Shown here in pieces: positions 1-8,334 of a stretch of 64,000 bases of DNA (its first letter is position 1; each line of letters begins with the position of its first letter). The notes under the pieces are model-generated. The model was not told the origin of the DNA and made no database searches. It saw only the letters and a list, made by a program, of their open reading frames with translations. The DNA is from CBDCYS01 sp965226245. GTDB taxonomy: Bacteria > Acidobacteriota > Terriglobia > Bryobacterales > UBA6623. Made by a program: the position numbers and the translations under genes. Where the stretch lies: the NCBI GenBank assembly GCA_965226245.1, contig CBDDCL010000015.1, positions 6,696,001-6,760,000 on the forward strand. Direction: 5' to 3'.

Positions 1-1352
1 GTGTCGCCGTCTACATGAAGAACAGCCCGGAGCTGATTACCGTCTATCTTGCCGCGGTTAGTTCGGGGTTCATCTTCACGCCGATCAACATTCTGTACCG
101 CGGGGGCGAGATTGAGCACATCCTGAGAGATGCCGAGCCCGCGGTTCTGTTCGCCGACCGGCAGGCGCAGGCGGTCTTGGCGCCGGTGCTGCAGCGCGTC
201 TCCTCGGTACAGCTGCATTGGGCGGAGGATCTTGCGGAGCTTGCCGCCGGGCAGCTCCCGAATGATACTCCAGGCGAGCTAATTCAGAATGCGCTCACCG
301 GCGACAGTGTGGCCGCGCTGGTCTACACCTCCGGCACAACGGGCAAACCAAAGGGGGCCATGCTGACGCACGGCAATTTTACAGCGAACGCGCTCAACCT
401 GATCGACGCCTGGCGGATGACCGCTGAGGATCGTTTATTGCTGAGCCTGCCGCTGTTTCATGTTCACGGGCTCGGTAACGGGCTGCATACTTGGCTTGCG
501 TTGGGGTATCGCGTACGCCTGCTGGAGCGATTCCTCAAGGAAACCATCGTGGACGAATTTCTTGACTTCCGCCCAACTGTATTTTTCGGGGTTCCGACGA
601 TGTATGAGCGGCTGCTGGAGACTCCGCCCGGAGCCGCGCGGAAAATCGGCGAATTCATGCGGCTGTTTGTTTCCGGCTCGGCGCCCTTGCCGGCGGCGAC
701 GCTCGAGAAGTTCCGCGGCCTGTTTGGCCACACGATTCTCGAGCGCTATGGCATGAGCGAAACTCTGATGAATACGTCGAATCCCCACGGCGGCGAGCGA
801 CGGCCGGGGTCGGTGGGGTTGCCTCTGCCCAATGTGTCGATTCGGCTGAGTGATCCCGAGACCGGGGGGGAGGTTGCAGACGGAGAAACCGGCGAAGTGC
901 AGATCCGAGGGTCAAACGTTTTTGCCGGCTACTGGCGCCAACCGAGGGCGACGCAGGAGGCGTTTACAGAAGACGGCTTCTTCCGGTCGGGTGATCTCGG
1001 CGTGCGGTCTGCTGACGGCTATATCACGCTCCAAGGCCGCGGCAAGGAGTTGATCATCTGCGGAGGCTTTAATGTCTACCCGCGAGAGGTGGAGGAGTTT
1101 CTGACGAAGCTGCCGGGAGTGAGCGAGGCGGCCGTGGTTGGCATGGAGGATCCGATCAAGGGCGAAGTTCCGGTGGCATTCATCGTGGCCGCGGAAGGAG
1201 AAGAGCCGGATTCCGATGCCCTGCAGCAGGCCTGCCGCAACGGGTTAGCGTCGTTCAAAGTTCCCAAGCGATTCGTTCTGAGGGAGGCCTTGCCGCGCAA
1301 TGCATTGGGCAAGGTTCAAAAGCGCTTCCTGAAAAACTTCTCCGAGCCGTGA
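1..1352 (+). CDS. Acyl-CoA ligase (AMP-binding), 5' end outside window
   Basis: An adenylate-forming enzyme that activates a carboxylic acid to an acyl-AMP and then to the CoA thioester in the cytoplasm. The frame is open from the first bases, reading V-A-V-Y before the first Met at base 15, so the true start lies upstream. The P-loop-like motif YTSGTTGKPKGAML lies near residue 105 of the visible part, the A5-type motif ERYGMSET near 240, and the C-terminal hinge region (SGDLG, then GRGKELIICGGFNVYPREVE) near 325-360. The catalytic lysine is in NALGKVQKR near the end. Size and motifs suit the malonyl-CoA synthetase or long/medium-chain acyl-CoA synthetase group. The substrate cannot be read from sequence. 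It converges on the next gene, which is on the other strand. Confidence 0.9.
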   Translation, partial: VAVYMKNSPELITVYLAAVSSGFIFTPINILYRGGEIEHILRDAEPAVLFADRQAQAVLAPVLQRVSSVQLHWAEDLAELAAGQLPNDTPGELIQNALTGDSVAALVYTSGTTGKPKGAMLTHGNFTANALNLIDAWRMTAEDRLLLSLPLFHVHGLGNGLHTWLALGYRVRLLERFLKETIVDEFLDFRPTVFFGVPTMYERLLETPPGAARKIGEFMRLFVSGSAPLPAATLEKFRGLFGHTILERYGMSETLMNTSNPHGGERRPGSVGLPLPNVSIRLSDPETGGEVADGETGEVQIRGSNVFAGYWRQPRATQEAFTEDGFFRSGDLGVRSADGYITLQGRGKELIICGGFNVYPREVEEFLTKLPGVSEAAVVGMEDPIKGEVPVAFIVAAEGEEPDSDALQQACRNGLASFKVPKRFVLREALPRNALGKVQKRFLKNFSEP

Positions 1353-1521
1353 CCTTACTGGTAAGTACCTGCATCATGAAATTCGCGCCAAGCGTGGCGG
1401 AAAATTCGGGAGCCAGATTCAGAGCCCCGGCCGTGAGGGAGGGGTTGGCCGCTTCGACGCGCCTCATCCGGCAGCGGCTGCGCTCCCCTCTTTGGCTGCG
1501 GCTCGTTCGCGTCAGGGAGTG

Positions 1522-2001
1522 CTAGCCCGCTGGCTTGCCGTCTTGCGAGCCCGCCCCTTGTGCAGGCTGCTCCCCCAGCCCCCGCACCAGCAGGGAACGC
1601 ACTCGCTTGAACAGGGCCTGAAACATGGACGGGGTCATATCGGTGTTGTCGGCGAGCAGGTCAAAGAAATCCTGGGCCTCGATCCGAAGCAGCCAACTGC
1701 CCTCGCTGGCCGTGGCGGTCGAAACGCTGGGTTGCTGGTCAAAGAAGGCCCAGTTCCCGACCGTTTCGTTAGGGCCGACGGTGAACATCGGCTGCCCTCC
1801 GCGGCTCATTTCGATGCGGCCGGAGAGCACCACATACAATGCGTTGGATGGGGTGTTCTCCTTGAACAGAATGTCACCCCGTTGAAACTCAATCTGCGCC
1901 GCGATCGAGGCCACCAGAGCGAGTTCATCGGTCTCCAGTTCGCTGAACAGATCGACTTTCTGCAGCCGTATGGCTCGGTCGAGGGTGGTGAGCGTTTCCA
2001 T
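1522..2001 (-). CDS. Cyclic nucleotide-binding domain protein
   Basis: A 159-residue protein made of one cNMP-binding (Crp-type) beta-roll. Residues 18-130 show the usual pattern: F-x-x-L-x-x-x-E-L near the start, G-D-I-L-F near 42, the A-L-Y-V-V-L-S-G-R-I-E strand, and a phosphate-binding-cassette-like G-N-W-A-F-F in place of the canonical G-E-x-x-L-x-x-x-x-R-A. No helix-turn-helix follows, so it is a sensor domain, not a Crp transcription factor. It starts 36 bases after the HEAT-repeat fragment upstream on the same strand. Npt-type transporters with HEAT repeats are often joined to such a domain, so it probably works with, or was once part of, that transporter. Confidence 0.8.
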   Translation of the reverse strand: METLTTLDRAIRLQKVDLFSELETDELALVASIAAQIEFQRGDILFKENTPSNALYVVLSGRIEMSRGGQPMFTVGPNETVGNWAFFDQQPSVSTATASEGSWLLRIEAQDFFDLLADNTDMTPSMFQALFKRVRSLLVRGLGEQPAQGAGSQDGKPAG

Positions 2002-2037
2002 GGCGGATTCTGTCAGTCCAATCGGTGGCGGTCAGCT

Positions 2038-2679
2038 TCAGCTCGATCCTTTGGCGGCTTGCAGACGAGCCGAAGCTGTCCGCGCGGTCTCGGCGAGCAG
2101 CGGATCGGGGTCGGCCGCTAGCCGCTCGATCCGAACGCGCAGCCCCTCCATGTTCGATTCGGCGGCCGCATAGCAGGCGCAAGCTTGCATCCAGGGGTCG
2201 GCCGTCTCCAGCAATTGCCACAAGACGGTAGGGTAGGCTACCGGGCGCAATGCAAACAAGGTGCGTCCGGTTTCAATGAGTCGTTGGGGGCCCAGATCTT
2301 CTAGAAGCGGCAGAAACATCTGCCGAAACGGGTTGGTCAATCGGCTGTCCAAAAACTCGACGGCATTGGAACGCAACTCGGGTCGGCCGCTGGCAATCCA
2401 ATAGTGAGCGTCCAAAATCTCTTTTTGGGGATAAATCAACCCCAGCAAGTGGAAGCCCCAGTTCAACCGATGATCGAGCCGCTCTTGCATGGCGCGCCGC
2501 AGGAAACCCACGCCGGGCTGGGCGCCGTCCGCCGGGACTGCTTCGAGCAGAGTCACTTCTTGATAGTAGTGCCGCAACTCTTCTCCCAGAATCGCTGACA
2601 CCGTTTCGTTGCTGAAATGAAGCCGAGGCTCGGCCTTTCGGATCCGGCTCAGGGCCCGCACGACTTGAAACCCGATCAC
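2038..2679 (-). pseudogene. C-terminal HEAT-repeat fragment of the split transporter
   Basis: 213 codons of helical-repeat protein that continue the HEAT region of the upstream 730-codon frame. The possible start is a GTG at 2679, whose last two bases plus the next A form the upstream TGA stop (GTGA overlap), so the fragment could still be made by translational coupling. Removing one copy of the 32-bp tandem duplication at 2674-2737 shifts the upstream frame into this one and gives an uninterrupted junction reading PRLDRVIGFQVVRALSR. I therefore read it as the C-terminal third of one ancestral protein of about 930 residues. It has no signal peptide or membrane segment of its own. Confidence 0.75.
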
Positions 2680-2737
2680 GCGGTCCAGCCGCGGCAGTTG
2701 ATCGAGATCACGCGGTCCAGCCGCGGCAGTTGATCGA
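2674..2737. repeat. 32-bp perfect tandem duplication causing a frameshift
   Basis: The 32-bp unit beginning GATCACGCGGTCCAGCCGCG occupies 2674-2705 and is repeated exactly at 2706-2737. Because 32 is not a multiple of three, it moves the HEAT-repeat coding frame (minus strand) into an early TGA at 2676-2678. Deleting one unit joins the two adjacent open frames. Confidence 0.95.
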
Positions 2738-4868
2738 GCAGAAGTTCCGCGGACTTGCGCCCTCCGATCGTAGAGACGATCCGCGGTATCCGCCGCCTCG
2801 CGGCAAAGTCAATGCTCGGATCCTCAATCGCGCGAATGAGGGTATCGAGGATGGACTCATCGAACGCAGCCAGCGCGGCGCGCGTTTCACGCCGCAACCG
2901 GTGATCCGCCAGCATCCCCAGCAGCCGCGGCGTCTCGTCCCAGGGTTTCAGCACTGCGGCACTCTTCAAAGCCGCCCGCACGACCGCCACATCCGGGTCG
3001 CCGAGGAAGCGGGCAAGATCGCTGGGGGAACCATTCGAATCCGGAGCAAAGCTCAGCAGCCGCGCCGCCGTCTCGCGTGTCCGAGAATCGATCTCCGCCG
3101 ACTCCTGGATGTAGCCGGAGAACACCTCCTCGGCCACTTTGCGTTCAGGACCCGAGTGCCGCAGCAGCCTGGCGGCAGCGGTCGCCGCCAGGTCGCGGTC
3201 TTTGCTGCCGAGCAAGGTGGTCAGCGCCACCCGGCTCTTCGCCATATCCTGGCTTTCCAGGTAGTCAAGCGCCTGCCAGCGGCTATCCACGTCGCGCTCT
3301 AGCTCCAAGAAACGCAGCACCTCGTTTTCACAACCGGGCATTTCATTCGCCAGTACCGCGGCCATGGCCTTGCGCCGAATTACACTCGACTCATGCGTGA
3401 GCAGTGAAGCCAGTTGTGCCTGCCCGGCCGTGACGCCGCTGAACTGCATCCAATCGACCGCCGTCTCGATCGCCCGCGGATCCGACCCGCGCAACGTCTC
3501 CTCGAGCCGCCCCGGCTGGGCCGGCTCAGCCATACGGTTGAGCAGCGCCTCCGCGTTGATGTCCTTGCGTCCAATACTGTGCCGCAGATTAGCCCTGTAC
3601 TCCCCGCGTAATAGCCACACGAGAAGCAGCCAAGGAAGGGTAAGCAGGACGCTTACCAGTCCAACCTGTTGAAGCTCCAGCCCCAGCACGCTCAACAGCA
3701 GCACCAGGATCACGCTCGCCAGTCCGCGGGCCGAGCGGCTGACGATCATGTCGAGAAAGCTCTTGACCTGCGCGCGAACATTCGCTGTGAGCGGTACGTA
3801 GAGCAACTCGATCGAGGAGCGGTCGATTGAATGCCGAAAGCCCTGATCACAACCGCGCGCGAACACAGCCGCTCCCAGCGAAGAGGAGAGCATCAACGCC
3901 GCCGCACCCCCTAGCAGCGATACCGGCAAGATGAAAAGACTCAGGCCCAGGCCGGCCCAGCGCAACAGTCGTCCCGTGAACAGCATATGTAAGAGGAAAG
4001 AGAGGACGGCGATGTAGCCGTAAAATTCCCCGAAGAAGCTGGTCATCTGCTGCGGAGCATCAGCAAAGTGTACCTGTACCACGGCCTTGAATTGGTACCT
4101 CACGAGCGTGCCGACCATGGTGGAGAAAAAAAGTCCCGCCGCGATCAGCGACAAGTAACGAGTACTCCGAATCAGCCGGAAGCTTTCAGCGAATGAAGCG
4201 TTTCCGCTGCTGCCACCGGATGCCCGAACCAGCGGTTTCCGGCACTCGCCGATCAGGGCGGAAACAATTAAACTCGACGCGGCAACAAACCCCAAAGTCG
4301 CCAGCAGGATATTTTCCGTCCCGATGCGCGGACCGACACGGCTTACGAATTGCCCGCCAAGAGCCGCTCCCAGGATGCCCCCCGCGCCGACGAGCGAGAA
4401 CAGCCGTTTCGCCTGACGCGTGTCAAAAATTGTCCCGGCAAGAGACCACACTTGGCTGGGGATCAGCACCGTAAAGATCCCCACCCAGACGTAGAGCAGC
4501 GCCGGGATGCCGAAAACCCCTTGACCCAGCAGATACCACAAAGTCAGCAGGTTCAGGATAAGGAACACTTGTGTCCACAGAATCAGCCGGCCTTGAGAAA
4601 CCCGGTTCGACAACCGCAGATAAAGGCCGCCCACAAGCCCCACAAGAGCCGTGATCGCAAGATCTACGTAGGGAAGCCGCTTGGCGTCGAATTGACTCAG
4701 GAAAAGCGAATCCGCGGCGGCCTTCAGGCAGATTGCCGAGGCAATTCCCAAAAGCAGATAAAGACTCAATCCCAGCGCGGGCCTGAACTCGGACGGATGA
4801 ATGTTGAGGTAGTCAAGGATCCGCCGGTGCGGAGCGGGACGATTCTGCGGAGCCGCCATGAATGGCAA
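2676..4868 (-). CDS. Npt-type nucleotide transporter-like MFS protein with HEAT repeats, 3' truncated by frameshift
   Basis: A 730-residue inner-membrane protein. Residues 20-430 hold about twelve hydrophobic segments in the arrangement of MFS/ATP-ADP-translocase-like (Npt1/Npt2) carriers, for example SLYLLLGIASAICLKAAADS near residue 35 and SLVGAGGILGAALGGQFVSR near 155. Residues 440-720 are HEAT-like helical repeats rich in the A-x-x-A-L-x-x-L pattern. The last nine residues (SINCRGWTA) follow a 32-bp tandem duplication and are out of frame with the natural C-terminus. Such carriers with HEAT and cNMP domains are known from Acidobacteriota and related bacteria, and their substrate is unproven. 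The membrane part is intact, so some function may remain. Confidence 0.8.
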   Translation of the reverse strand: MPFMAAPQNRPAPHRRILDYLNIHPSEFRPALGLSLYLLLGIASAICLKAAADSLFLSQFDAKRLPYVDLAITALVGLVGGLYLRLSNRVSQGRLILWTQVFLILNLLTLWYLLGQGVFGIPALLYVWVGIFTVLIPSQVWSLAGTIFDTRQAKRLFSLVGAGGILGAALGGQFVSRVGPRIGTENILLATLGFVAASSLIVSALIGECRKPLVRASGGSSGNASFAESFRLIRSTRYLSLIAAGLFFSTMVGTLVRYQFKAVVQVHFADAPQQMTSFFGEFYGYIAVLSFLLHMLFTGRLLRWAGLGLSLFILPVSLLGGAAALMLSSSLGAAVFARGCDQGFRHSIDRSSIELLYVPLTANVRAQVKSFLDMIVSRSARGLASVILVLLLSVLGLELQQVGLVSVLLTLPWLLLVWLLRGEYRANLRHSIGRKDINAEALLNRMAEPAQPGRLEETLRGSDPRAIETAVDWMQFSGVTAGQAQLASLLTHESSVIRRKAMAAVLANEMPGCENEVLRFLELERDVDSRWQALDYLESQDMAKSRVALTTLLGSKDRDLAATAAARLLRHSGPERKVAEEVFSGYIQESAEIDSRTRETAARLLSFAPDSNGSPSDLARFLGDPDVAVVRAALKSAAVLKPWDETPRLLGMLADHRLRRETRAALAAFDESILDTLIRAIEDPSIDFAARRRIPRIVSTIGGRKSAELLLDQLPRLDRVISINCRGWTA

Positions 4869-5072
4869 TCAATGACCGGTCACGGCCGGCGGCCGCGCCC
4901 GAAGCCCTACCATTATAGGCGCTCGTGGGTTGGTTCTTTAGTGGAAGCGTTCAATCATCGGCTCGAGCGGCGCGCGGGAAGAGCTTTTTCGGGCTCAGCC
5001 TCTGGAAAGCGACCTGGTTTTGGTGTAGAGGCGAGTGCCACTCCTGCAATAATCCAGTTGGGGGACATTAGA
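4869..5072. other. Divergent intergenic region between the transporter and hicAB
   Basis: About 200 bases between two divergently transcribed units. It must carry the promoters of the transporter (minus) and of hicAB (plus). I could not assign clear -35/-10 boxes. The G-rich run GTTGGGGGACATTAGA at about 5058-5072 could serve as a ribosome-binding site for the short leader frame that follows. Confidence 0.4.
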
Positions 5073-5105
5073 ATGGATACCTCTGCTCAAATCCTCTCGC
5101 GATGA
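5073..5105 (+). CDS. Possible 10-codon leader peptide before hicA
   Basis: A tiny open frame encoding MDTSAQILSR. It is preceded by a purine-rich GGGGGA about ten bases upstream, and its TGA stop overlaps the hicA ATG as ATGA. hicA has no good ribosome-binding site of its own, so this frame could feed ribosomes to hicA by coupling. It is too short to prove. Confidence 0.3.
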   Translation: MDTSAQILSR

Positions 5106-5359
5106 GCCGTGCGGACCGAATGCTGCGAAAGGTCCTTCAGGGGACCGCTGACGCGAACATCGCGTTCGCTGATTTGCGCCGGCTACTACGTAGCCTAGGT
5201 TTCGACGAACGTGTCCGAGGTGATCATCACATCTTCACGCGGACCGGAGTGGAGGAGATTCTGAATCTGCAACCCAGAGGCGCGAATGCCAAGCCGTATC
5301 AAGTAAAGCAAGTTCGCAACCTGCTGATAAGATACAAACTAGGAGGTCCGGTCCAATGA
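5102..5359 (+). CDS. hicA: HicA-family mRNA interferase toxin
   Basis: An 85-residue protein of the HicA family. These toxins have a dsRBD-like fold and cleave mRNA when not bound by HicB. The family signature is present: a helix A-D-L-R-R-L-L-R-S-L-G-F near residues 23-34, then G-D-H-H-I-F-T-R at 41-48 with the catalytic His, then the L-N-L-Q-P-R and QVKQVRNLL helix. It is slightly longer than the common 60-80 residues. It overlaps hicB by four bases (ATGA), the normal hicAB arrangement. Autoregulation by the complex is expected from the family, although the short HicB here lacks an obvious DNA-binding domain. Confidence 0.85.
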   Translation: MSRADRMLRKVLQGTADANIAFADLRRLLRSLGFDERVRGDHHIFTRTGVEEILNLQPRGANAKPYQVKQVRNLLIRYKLGGPVQ

Positions 5360-5565
5360 TCCGCTACGAGGTCATCATCTACTGGAGCGATGAAGACCAG
5401 GCGTTTATCGCGGAGGTCCCCGAACTGCCCGGGTGCGCTGCTGACGGCCCGACCTACCAAGAGGCTCTAGCCAGCGCGGAAACTGTTATCCGTGAGTGGA
5501 TCGAAACGGCCAGGGAGTTGGGTCGTCCGATCCCCGAACCGAAAGGCCGGCTTTTGTTCGCGTGA
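5356..5565 (+). CDS. hicB: HicB-family antitoxin
   Basis: A 69-residue HicB-like protein that neutralises the overlapping HicA. It has the partial RNase-H-like core: MIRYEVIIYWSDEDQAFIAE, then VPELPGCAADGPTYQEAL, then a helix AETVIREWIETARELG and the closing P-I-P-E-P. It stops right after the core and has no C-terminal helix-turn-helix or ribbon-helix-helix, so it is the short HicB type. An AGGAGG stretch just before the ATG, inside the hicA end, gives hicB a strong ribosome-binding site. This fits antitoxin being made in excess. Confidence 0.88.
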   Translation: MIRYEVIIYWSDEDQAFIAEVPELPGCAADGPTYQEALASAETVIREWIETARELGRPIPEPKGRLLFA

Positions 5566-5607
5566 GTACGCTAGGCGCCGCTGTCTAACGATTCATCCAC
5601 GTTCGCC

Positions 5608-5868
5608 ATGCCGTTCTCGCCCAAGCCGAGCCGCACAGCCCGCTTCGGTGTCTTCGAGCTCGACCGGGGCACGGGCGAGCTGCGCAAGAACGGCGCCAAG
5701 GTACGGCTTCAGGAGCAGCCTTTCCAGGTTCTGGCCGCACTTCTCGAACGCCCCGGCGAACTCGTTACGGACGGGAAGCTCCTGGCCTACGCTTCCGATC
5801 GGGGCGAAGGAGGAGACCTGGACATCTGGGTACAGCAAGTCGGCGACGCGCGGCCAACGCGCCGTTGA
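5608..5868 (+). pseudogene. Collapsed winged-helix/PD40 regulator
   Basis: An 86-codon relic. Residues 8-53 are the start of an OmpR/CadC-type winged-helix domain (RFGVFELDRGTGELRKNG, then LQEQPFQVLAALLERPGE). At about base 5770 it jumps in frame into DGKLLAYASDRGEGGDLDIW, a TolB/PD40 propeller repeat that normally lies hundreds of residues later in the winged-helix/PD40 proteins common in Acidobacteriota. Most of the gene has been deleted and the product is unlikely to work. It follows hicB by about 40 bases on the same strand. Confidence 0.65.
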
Positions 5869-6073
5869 CTTCGACAGCCTGCAATCAGGCGAACCCTCCC
5901 CGGTCGAAGCCGTCACGACGCAATCGGAGAGATTGCGCGTTTATCAATGTCCGCGGCAGCTCCCCGATCAGTACCCAGGAAGTCGTTCAGCGTTTGACCA
6001 ACGTCTTGCGGGTTGAGTGGGAACATAGTATTCTGAATCCGTCTTAGTCAAATCTCGGCACGAGGAGGATCCG

Positions 6074-6346
6074 ATGGCAAAAAGCGAAGATAACGGACCC
6101 GACACAGCAACGGCGGCAAAGCACTCGGCGGGGAAGGCGCGACGACGGGAATCCTCCGTCGTAGCCGCGCTTGCAGATACTCCCGCAATGCTGACAAAAG
6201 CCCGTCTAGATTCGAGGCAGGAAGGGTTAGGTGGAAAGAGGCGTGCAGCCGGCCCAGAGTTGTCTGACTCAAGCAGAGAGGGGACCGAACTCGAAAAAGC
6301 GTATGAAGAAGCAGAACCCACGGAGTGTGAAGCCGCTCCGGAATAG
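6074..6346 (+). CDS. Hypothetical small charged protein
   Basis: A 90-residue protein that I do not recognise. It is rich in Ala, Glu, Lys and Arg, with no hydrophobic segment, and is predicted disordered and soluble. The start is supported by CACGAGGAGGATCCG just before the ATG, a near-perfect ribosome-binding site. It ends 34 bases before the next gene, which also has a strong site, so the two probably form an operon. Its small acidic tail (EPTECEAAPE) suggests a carrier or peptide-precursor-like character, but nothing more can be claimed. Confidence 0.6.
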   Translation: MAKSEDNGPDTATAAKHSAGKARRRESSVVAALADTPAMLTKARLDSRQEGLGGKRRAAGPELSDSSREGTELEKAYEEAEPTECEAAPE

Positions 6347-6380
6347 GTGCTGCTTCAAGCGAACTTGAGGAGGGGATGGA

Positions 6381-7649
6381 ATGGCGGGCAGCGACTTCGT
6401 ATTCTTTCAGAACGTCGGTCTGAGTGATTTCGACACGGGGGGACAGACATCGACCGTGGGTGAGCCCAGCGTCGCGAACAATGGGGACCAGATACTGCTG
6501 ACAGGCAACTGGTACACCTCAAGGTCTTTGGACGGCGGAGGCTCTTGGGACTTCGTGTCTCCGTTCAACTTCCTGCCGCCTGTGGACAACGGGTTCTGCT
6601 GCGATCAGACGACAATTTACGATCCCAGCCGAGATATCACTTGTTGGCTTCTTCAATACTCTCGGCTGAACGGAACCAACACCCTAAGAGTAGCGGTCAA
6701 GGTTGGACCCAACCTCGGTAACAACGTGTGGCACTGGTGGGATTTCCGGCCTGGGGATGTGGACATCAACTGGGCGGATCAATGGTTTGACTACAACCAT
6801 GCCGCACTGAGCAACAACTTCCTTTACGTCGGGACCAATATGTTCCGCGGCAACAGCTTCACGCGCTGTGTGATCTTCCGGCTGCCGCTGGACGAACTGC
6901 GCGAGGGAGAGGATTTAACTTTCGAGCAGTTCCAGACGACGGATTTCGGTTCGTTGCGTTGCACACAAGGCGCCCGCGACGTGATGTATTTTGCCGGCCA
7001 CCGCAGCGGCGACCAGCTGCGAGTATTCCGTTGGCCGGAGAGTTCCGCCTCCGTCACGCCGGCAGACGTAGACGTCTCCTCCTGGACGGGTGGGAGCTAC
7101 AACGCACCCGGTCCCGACGGCAACAACTGGCTCGACCGTGCGGACCCACGAATCACGGGAGCCTGGTTGGCCTCCGGCCTGTTAGGGTTCATGTGGTCGG
7201 TCAACGCGCAAGGAGCTCGTCCTCACCCGCACGTACGGGTGGTGCGCATCGATGAAAAGACGATGAATTTGGTTGACGAACCCGATATTTGGAACAGCCA
7301 GTTTGCCTACGCCTATCCGGAAGCGACTCCCAACGACCGCGGTCACGTCGGAATCACTCTCTTTCGTGGAGGCGGTAGCTTGCACCCAGCGCACGTCGTG
7401 GGGCTGTGGGACGACTTTTCTAACGCCTGGGAGTTGCATACGACGCGAGAGGGAACAGACGGACCAGTGGACCGCAAGTGGGGCGATTATCTAGCCTGCC
7501 GACGGCACTCCCCGGATGGATTAACTTGGATCGCCACGGGATTCACCCTGCAGGGCGGGGCATCGCGCGGGAATATTGAGCCAAGGTTCGTGCACTTCGG
7601 GCGTCGGCGCGACGAAGGCGGCGTCGCCCGGTGGACCACTGTAACTTAG
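6381..7649 (+). CDS. Beta-propeller (sialidase/BNR-like) protein of unknown function
   Basis: A 422-residue protein with a strong GAGGAGGGGATGGA before the ATG. Its sequence is rich in Trp, Gly and Asp and carries repeated short motifs typical of beta-propellers, such as SRSLDGGGSWDF (a BNR/Asp-box-like S-x-D-x-G-x-x-W) near residue 50. There is no signal peptide at the annotated start, which is unusual for this protein type, so export, if any, must use another route. It follows the 90-residue gene and may depend on it. The enzyme activity, if any, is unknown. Confidence 0.75.
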   Translation: MAGSDFVFFQNVGLSDFDTGGQTSTVGEPSVANNGDQILLTGNWYTSRSLDGGGSWDFVSPFNFLPPVDNGFCCDQTTIYDPSRDITCWLLQYSRLNGTNTLRVAVKVGPNLGNNVWHWWDFRPGDVDINWADQWFDYNHAALSNNFLYVGTNMFRGNSFTRCVIFRLPLDELREGEDLTFEQFQTTDFGSLRCTQGARDVMYFAGHRSGDQLRVFRWPESSASVTPADVDVSSWTGGSYNAPGPDGNNWLDRADPRITGAWLASGLLGFMWSVNAQGARPHPHVRVVRIDEKTMNLVDEPDIWNSQFAYAYPEATPNDRGHVGITLFRGGGSLHPAHVVGLWDDFSNAWELHTTREGTDGPVDRKWGDYLACRRHSPDGLTWIATGFTLQGGASRGNIEPRFVHFGRRRDEGGVARWTTVT

Positions 7650-7674
7650 CTCATGCTGTCCGCAAACCGATTCG

Positions 7675-7881
7675 CTACAGACGACGGGCTTTGCGGGAGG
7701 CTGGAGCGAATCGACCCAGGGCGGCGTCAAACGCGGCCCATGTGACGAGAAAAGCCGCACACTCAAGCGTGAAGCTGTGGAATTTGTAGAATAATTCCGC
7801 CACAACCCAAGCCGCTGTCATAGCGGGAGCCTGCTGGAAAAGAAGTTCCCTGGCGGTAAGCGCCCGGATTAACGTGTACAC
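7675..7881 (-). CDS. Hypothetical small protein
   Basis: A 68-residue frame starting with GTG at 7881 and preceded by CGAGGTGAGATT, a plausible ribosome-binding site. The middle is hydrophobic and aromatic (AMTAAWVVAELFYKFHSF, then FLVTWAAFDAALGRF) and the end is basic. It could be a one-helix membrane-associated protein. It converges with the propeller gene. I do not recognise a family. Confidence 0.4.
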   Translation of the reverse strand: MYTLIRALTARELLFQQAPAMTAAWVVAELFYKFHSFTLECAAFLVTWAAFDAALGRFAPASRKARRL

Positions 7882-8334
7882 AATCTCACCTCGCTGAGTG
7901 GCTCACTTGGGGCAAACCCCTCCGGCAATTGTACTCACTTAGTCTGGGCTGCGCAAGTGGTTGATCATACGTGGTTGATCATACGATCGCAGGACTCCCC
8001 TGACCTGGTGCTAGCTACAGCCGCCAGAACCGCGCCGACAAAGGGCTATAGCGTACGATTTTTTCCGTTTTCTGCGACGACCCCTTACAAGTCCGCCTGC
8101 ACGCGGCTGCAGATGCCCGGCGCCACACCCGCCAGCGAACCGCCGGGAAGCTGAGTGGAGGGACCAAACGCCATAGCGCTTCGCAGGCAGGGTCACGGCT
8201 TTGGAATTCGGTCCGCGGGAAGGCCGGTGTGCTAAAATTCACATGTAAGAAGCCCTTGCTGTAACGAACAACATTTCGGGCTTGCCGGCGATCGCAGACG
8301 CGCCGCCGCGATCGCGGCGAGAAAGGTGGCAATC
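7882..8334. other. Gene-free stretch with a 14-bp tandem duplication
   Basis: About 450 bases without a credible gene. It holds a perfect direct duplication of GTGGTTGATCATAC at 7957-7970 and 7971-7984. The rest is ordinary GC-rich intergenic DNA that should contain the promoter of the DUF1549/DUF1553 gene downstream. Confidence 0.6.
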
